Origin: DATKMK01 sp035541895
Lineage (GTDB): Bacteria; Desulfobacterota; Binatia; HRBIN30; JACQVA1
Assembly (NCBI GenBank): GCA_035541895.1
Contig: DATKMK010000057.1
Span: forward strand, 28,214 to 92,213
Direction of reading: 5' to 3'
Length of the DNA: 64,000 nucleotides
Below, piece by piece: positions 61,601-64,000 of the stretch. Every line of letters begins with the position of its first letter. Position 1 is the first letter of the stretch. A program made the translations under genes and the position numbers. The notes below the pieces were generated by a model, which searched no databases, had not been told where the DNA came from, and worked only from the letters and a program-made list of their open reading frames with translations.

Positions 61601-63480
61601 GTGACGACCGGCGTGAACGTAGGCGTGTCAGTCAGTGTTGCCGTCGGCGTCGCGCTCGGCGTTTCCGTCCGAGTCACGGCCGTGGTCGCCGTGGCTGTGT
61701 CAGTCGGGGTTGTGGTTGGCGTATAGGTTGGAGTAGCTGTTGCGGTGACCGTCGGCGTTTCAGTCGGCGTGTTCGTTGAGGTGTCCGTCGGCGTCGCAGT
61801 GGGCGTTACCGTTGGCGTCGGGGTCGGCGTGTCGGTCGGGCTGGCGGTGAAAGTCTCGTTTGGCGTCGCGGTTGCTGTCGCAGTCGGGCTTGCCGTGGCC
61901 GTGTCAGTCGGCGTAGCGGTTGGTGTGTTCGTCAATGTGGCTGTTGGGGTGAGCGTCGGAGTTTGAGTGGCCGTGGTCGTCGAGGTGTCAGTCGAAGTCG
62001 CTGTCAGCGTGCTCGTCGAAGTTGCTGTCGGTAGGTTGGTGGATGTTGCTGTTGATGACGGAGTTAGGGTACTTGTAGGCGACGTAGTCGGTGTACTACT
62101 CAGGGTGTAGGTTGGCGTCTGAGTCGGCGTCTCGGTTGGTTCAGCATAGACTGCCACCAAACGATGCCAATAGCTTGCTGCCGCACCAGTAACAGAGAAC
62201 CCAGTCGAGGCGCCGAAGTACCGCGCGTTGAAGTTGGCACATGTCCACGCACCACCCGACGTCACTGGATCGCTGGTGGAGGTAAAGACGTAGTCGCGTG
62301 TCGTGGTGGTGATAGACACCGTCCCCAAGCTTACCCCGCCTAGTGAAACATTCATCCCCGGCGAGCCGCTAGTAGTGTCCAGTCGGACGAGCGATTCAAC
62401 CGCGCGAATGTTGTCAGCGATACCGAGCGTTGAGCAGGTGTTGTGGTTCACGAAGTAGGATGTCAGCCCTGCCGACGTTGTCAATTTCGAGGAATCAGCA
62501 GGGGGATTCTCCGAGACGCACAAGTACCGTGAGGTACCCGACGCGCATCCATTCCCTGAGCCACTGCTGCTCCAATTCATCGTCGCAGTATTCGATGAGG
62601 GAGCGGCGGGAATGCACCGGTAGTTCTCAGTTGGGTCGTTGCCGCTATTCACAACGAGATCATCCCAAGTGCAATCGAGTGTCGCGGTCCCGCCGGAAAC
62701 CGCTCCGGTTGTCAGTTGATTGAATGAGACGGTCGTCCCGAGATTGACGTTCGACGCGCCGAAGGAGTCAAGTTGTGTTCCACCGCCAGTGAACAACCGA
62801 ACCCCCTCTACACCCGTCGAGGTTGTTGCGGATTTGAGGTGCAACTCGATACGGTAGTGTGTGCCGGCCTGCATCGCAACCGAACCGTCCAAATCGTCAG
62901 CGCTCTGTCCGAGGCGCCGGATGTGCAGCAGACCGTCGGCGCCCAGCATGATCTTCGCGCCGGTCGATCCGTTTTGAATGCTCAGAACTGGTGATTCGGC
63001 GCTCGGCAACGTTGCGCAATACAGCCGGAAGCTCGCGTAGTATTCGACGTTCCCGGTCAGGGTCATGTACCCGTCGTAGGCAGCGCTACTCGGATTGCAC
63101 CGCATGCACCGCACACCGGAGAAGCAGTTGCTCGTGCTGAAGCTGCAGGCGGCGGGAGGCGCAGTGGTCAGCTCTCCGACGATGGCCGTTCCGGCCGGCG
63201 TTCCGCTCGCGGTGGCGAGCGGAACGAACTCGGTCCCCTCAAAGCACGCCTGGCGTTCGTGCGCCGCCCACAGCGGCGGCGCCCCAACGATAGACGCGAG
63301 TACCGCCAAAATGGCAGTCCGTGTTGCTGTCGCTGCCACCGCGTTTCTGCGCAACGTGCGGAGTTTTCTGCCACCCAGACGATGCCGCCACTGCCAGCGA
63401 GTCCGTTGAGTGGTTACGATGCGTGATGGGCCGGCCACACTAAGCACTTCTTGCAGACCATCCTTCGCCACGAGGACCAC
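58666..63480 (-). CDS. Giant secreted protein: LamG-like head, Thr-Pro stalk, five DUF4082 repeats
   Basis: A protein of up to 1604 residues. The start is uncertain: GTG 63480 leaves a 50-residue basic lead before the signal peptide (AILAVLASIVGAPPLWA); a TTG at 63354 would give a normal one. Residues 75-490 form a Cys-rich, LamG/jelly-roll-like head. A Thr-Pro stalk covers about 61600-62140. Five DUF4082-type domains follow, each about 160 residues (ELGVKFTADV, YYKSAANTGTHTGSLW, YHTNAGHYAGD, YWVDVVF), separated by short Pro-rich linkers. The C-terminus ends directly after the last domain, with no sorting tail. It probably carries repeated ligand-binding beta domains at the cell surface. Only 21 bp separate it from the polysaccharide operon. 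Confidence 0.8.
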   Translation of the reverse strand: MVLVAKDGLQEVLSVAGPSRIVTTQRTRWQWRHRLGGRKLRTLRRNAVAATATRTAILAVLASIVGAPPLWAAHERQACFEGTEFVPLATASGTPAGTAIVGELTTAPPAACSFSTSNCFSGVRCMRCNPSSAAYDGYMTLTGNVEYYASFRLYCATLPSAESPVLSIQNGSTGAKIMLGADGLLHIRRLGQSADDLDGSVAMQAGTHYRIELHLKSATTSTGVEGVRLFTGGGTQLDSFGASNVNLGTTVSFNQLTTGAVSGGTATLDCTWDDLVVNSGNDPTENYRCIPAAPSSNTATMNWSSSGSGNGCASGTSRYLCVSENPPADSSKLTTSAGLTSYFVNHNTCSTLGIADNIRAVESLVRLDTTSGSPGMNVSLGGVSLGTVSITTTTRDYVFTSTSDPVTSGGAWTCANFNARYFGASTGFSVTGAAASYWHRLVAVYAEPTETPTQTPTYTLSSTPTTSPTSTLTPSSTATSTNLPTATSTSTLTATSTDTSTTTATQTPTLTPTATLTNTPTATPTDTATASPTATATATPNETFTASPTDTPTPTPTVTPTATPTDTSTNTPTETPTVTATATPTYTPTTTPTDTATATTAVTRTETPSATPTATLTDTPTFTPVVTSILDGLTIWPSNAVPANADQDDPSAVELGVKFTADVTGVLDGIRYYKSTANTGTHTGSLWTSDGTLLAAATFTDESSSGWQQVAFATPVPISANVVYVASYHTNAGHYAGDAGYFATSDFNNPPLHALQNGVSGGNGVYAYGLSSLFPTSSFGAANYWVDVVFVPDAPLATATSTPTQPTPTDTVTVSPTSTPTLTNTPTQTATQTATLTPTDTPTLTRTPTETGTPTPTPTPIAGAVSIWPTNVTPAAADQNDSSEAELGVKFTADVNGAIAGVRYYKSAANTGTHTGSLWTSTGTLLASGTFVDETASGWQQLIFDTWVPISANTLYVASYHTEVGHYAGDVGYFSAAGVDSPPLHALANGISGGNGVYAYGPSTFPTNSYNSTNYWVDAVFIPAPTPTATPTTPLPTETATNTPAPPTPTPMVTATSTVPTATATIPTATPTPANTPTSTATPTPTPIAGTISIWSPDTVPGTADQGDPSAIELGIKFTAEVDGEIAGIRYYKSAANSGTHTGSLWTSAGTLLATGTFTNETTSGWQQLIFATPVTITANTVYVASYHTNTGHYAGDVDYFATVGFDTPPLHALANGISGGNGVYSYGSMAFPTNTYRSANYWVDVLFASAGSPTPTPTPLATPPAGRLSIWSTDAVPGIADQSDASAIELGVKFTAEVDGVLAGIRYYKSAANVGTHTGSLWTSDGTLLASGTFVNETLAGWQQLMFAEPVPISANTVYVASYHTNAGHYAGDADYFAGAGIDNPPLHALANGISGGNGVYVYGASAFPTNAFRSTNYWVDVVFTSTATPGTPTPTPTPIAAAVSIWSADTIPGVSNQDDSSAIELGVKFIADVDGVIAGVRYYKSAANNGVHTGSLWTSGGSLLATGTFTGETASGWQQLNFTTPVAISASTVYVASYHTNVGHYSGDADYFAAAGVDNPPLHAVQNGVSGGNGVYVYGASAFPTNTFRSANYWVDVVFVQQ
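58669..61600 (-). repeat. Five DUF4082-type coding repeats
   Basis: Repeat copies, named by plus-strand position, are about 58669-59157, 59200-59688, 59731-60211, 60412-60900 and 61099-61596. The shared anchor coding YWVDV lies near 58690, 59218, 59748, 60427 and 61121. Spacing is 528-530 bp between the first three and 680-695 bp for the outer ones, where linkers are longer. A similar copy lies at 29641-30127 and a partial at 63634-64000. Confidence 0.85.
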
Positions 63481-63633
63481 AACTCAAGCATCTTCGAGGT
63501 TGGAACGGTTGGCCAGAGGACGTCTGAATGAACCCCGCGAAATAGCGAGTCAGCACGGATGATGTTCCAGCCTTAGTCAGATGAGCATCGGGCGCCCCGA
63601 CGCTGTTGTAGTCTTCAATGGCCGAGTGAAGCG

Positions 63634-64000
63634 TCACTGCTGAGCGAAGACCACGTCGACCCAGTAGTTCGCCGAGCGGAAGGTATTGGTCGGGAACGCA
63701 CTCCCGCCGTAGGCGTAGACGCCGTCGCCCCCACTCACTCCGTTACGCAACGCGTGCAACGGGGGGTTGTCCACCCCGGCGGTGGCAAAGTAGTCCGCGT
63801 CGCCCGCGTAGTGTCCCGTGTTGGTGTGATATGAGGCCACATACGCGGTGTTGGCAGTGATCGCCACCGGCGTCGGGAAGGTCAACTGTTGCCACCCCGA
63901 GGAGGCCTCCCCGGTGAACGTTCCGGTGGCCAACAGGCTGCCGCCACTGGTCCACAGCGACCCGGTATGCGTCCCGGTATTCGCGGCGCTCTTGTAGAAG
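63634..64000 (-). CDS. Paralogous DUF4082 surface protein, C-terminal part (runs off right edge)
   Basis: At least 121 residues are read on the minus strand, from a codon beyond the window to the stop at 63634. They are one DUF4082-type domain (YKSAANTGTHTGSLW to YWVDVVFAQQ). The end matches that of the 1604-residue neighbour (YWVDVVFVQQ), and a run of 45 bases is identical between 58691-58735 and 63659-63703. It is a tandem paralogue; the gap to the next gene start is about 150 bp with no gene. Confidence 0.85.
   Translation of the reverse strand, partial: FYKSAANTGTHTGSLWTSGGSLLATGTFTGEASSGWQQLTFPTPVAITANTAYVASYHTNTGHYAGDADYFATAGVDNPPLHALRNGVSGGDGVYAYGGSAFPTNTFRSANYWVDVVFAQQ

Overview
The window is high-GC bacterial DNA, densely coding on both strands, with one tRNA (Ser-UGA). 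Apolipoprotein N-acyltransferase, Mpl/LdcA murein recycling, two PilT-type ATPases and a long polysaccharide cluster all point to a Gram-negative bacterium. The very long Thr-Pro linkers joined to DUF4082-type domains, and the many divergent or uncharacterised families, suggest an uncultured deltaproteobacterium-like lineage (Binatota/Desulfobacterota grade). That placement is inference, not something the sequence proves.

Layout. 0-5.4 kb: start of a class III adenylate cyclase regulatory domain cut by the left edge, a GH38 mannosidase/mannosylglycerate hydrolase, an M48 lipoprotein protease and a membrane protein, closed by a strong hairpin at 5414-5449. 5.4-16.5 kb (minus strand): a secreted SGNH hydrolase, lnt with a coupled membrane protein, two tandem PilT-like ATPases, a DUF4091 glycosidase-like protein and a large GT39-like glycosyltransferase. 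16.6-19.0 kb (plus): a small helical protein, then an accessory-looking patch with a nucleotide-binding remnant, a DnaQ-like exonuclease and an overlapping nucleotidyltransferase. 19.1-23.0 kb (minus): a murein-recycling operon (CMD protein, ldcA, serine hydrolase, mpl). 23.1-28.6 kb (plus): a sigma70-type promoter and a small secreted repeat protein, then a tightly coupled four-gene cassette of two alkaline-phosphatase-superfamily enzymes, a 64-residue protein and a membrane protein.

28.6-36.6 kb: tRNA-Ser and two giant secreted proteins that combine Fn3-like, DUF4082, Thr-Pro-rich, FG-GAP-like and tandem LamG-like modules. 36.8-40.4 kb: DUF4336 protein, methyltransferase, IS66 relic, formyltransferase and SGNH hydrolase. 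40.4-42.4 kb: a third Thr-Pro surface protein with a C-terminal sorting-like tail. 42.5-58.6 kb: a continuous 15-gene minus-strand operon for surface polysaccharide. It holds amino-sugar synthesis (epimerase, Gfo/Idh dehydrogenase, two DegT aminotransferases, hexapeptide acyltransferase), four glycosyltransferases, WbqC, a methyltransferase, an MFS transporter and several unknowns. 58.7-64.0 kb: a 1604-residue protein with five DUF4082 repeats, only 21 bp upstream of the polysaccharide operon, and the tail of a paralogue cut by the right edge.

The unifying theme is the cell envelope: lipoprotein maturation, murein recycling, pili, surface polysaccharide and long-stalked surface proteins. The best candidates for undescribed biology are the exonuclease/nucleotidyltransferase pair, the phosphatase cassette and the modular Thr-Pro/DUF4082 surface-protein family. 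All function calls rest on reading motifs by eye; no database search was run.
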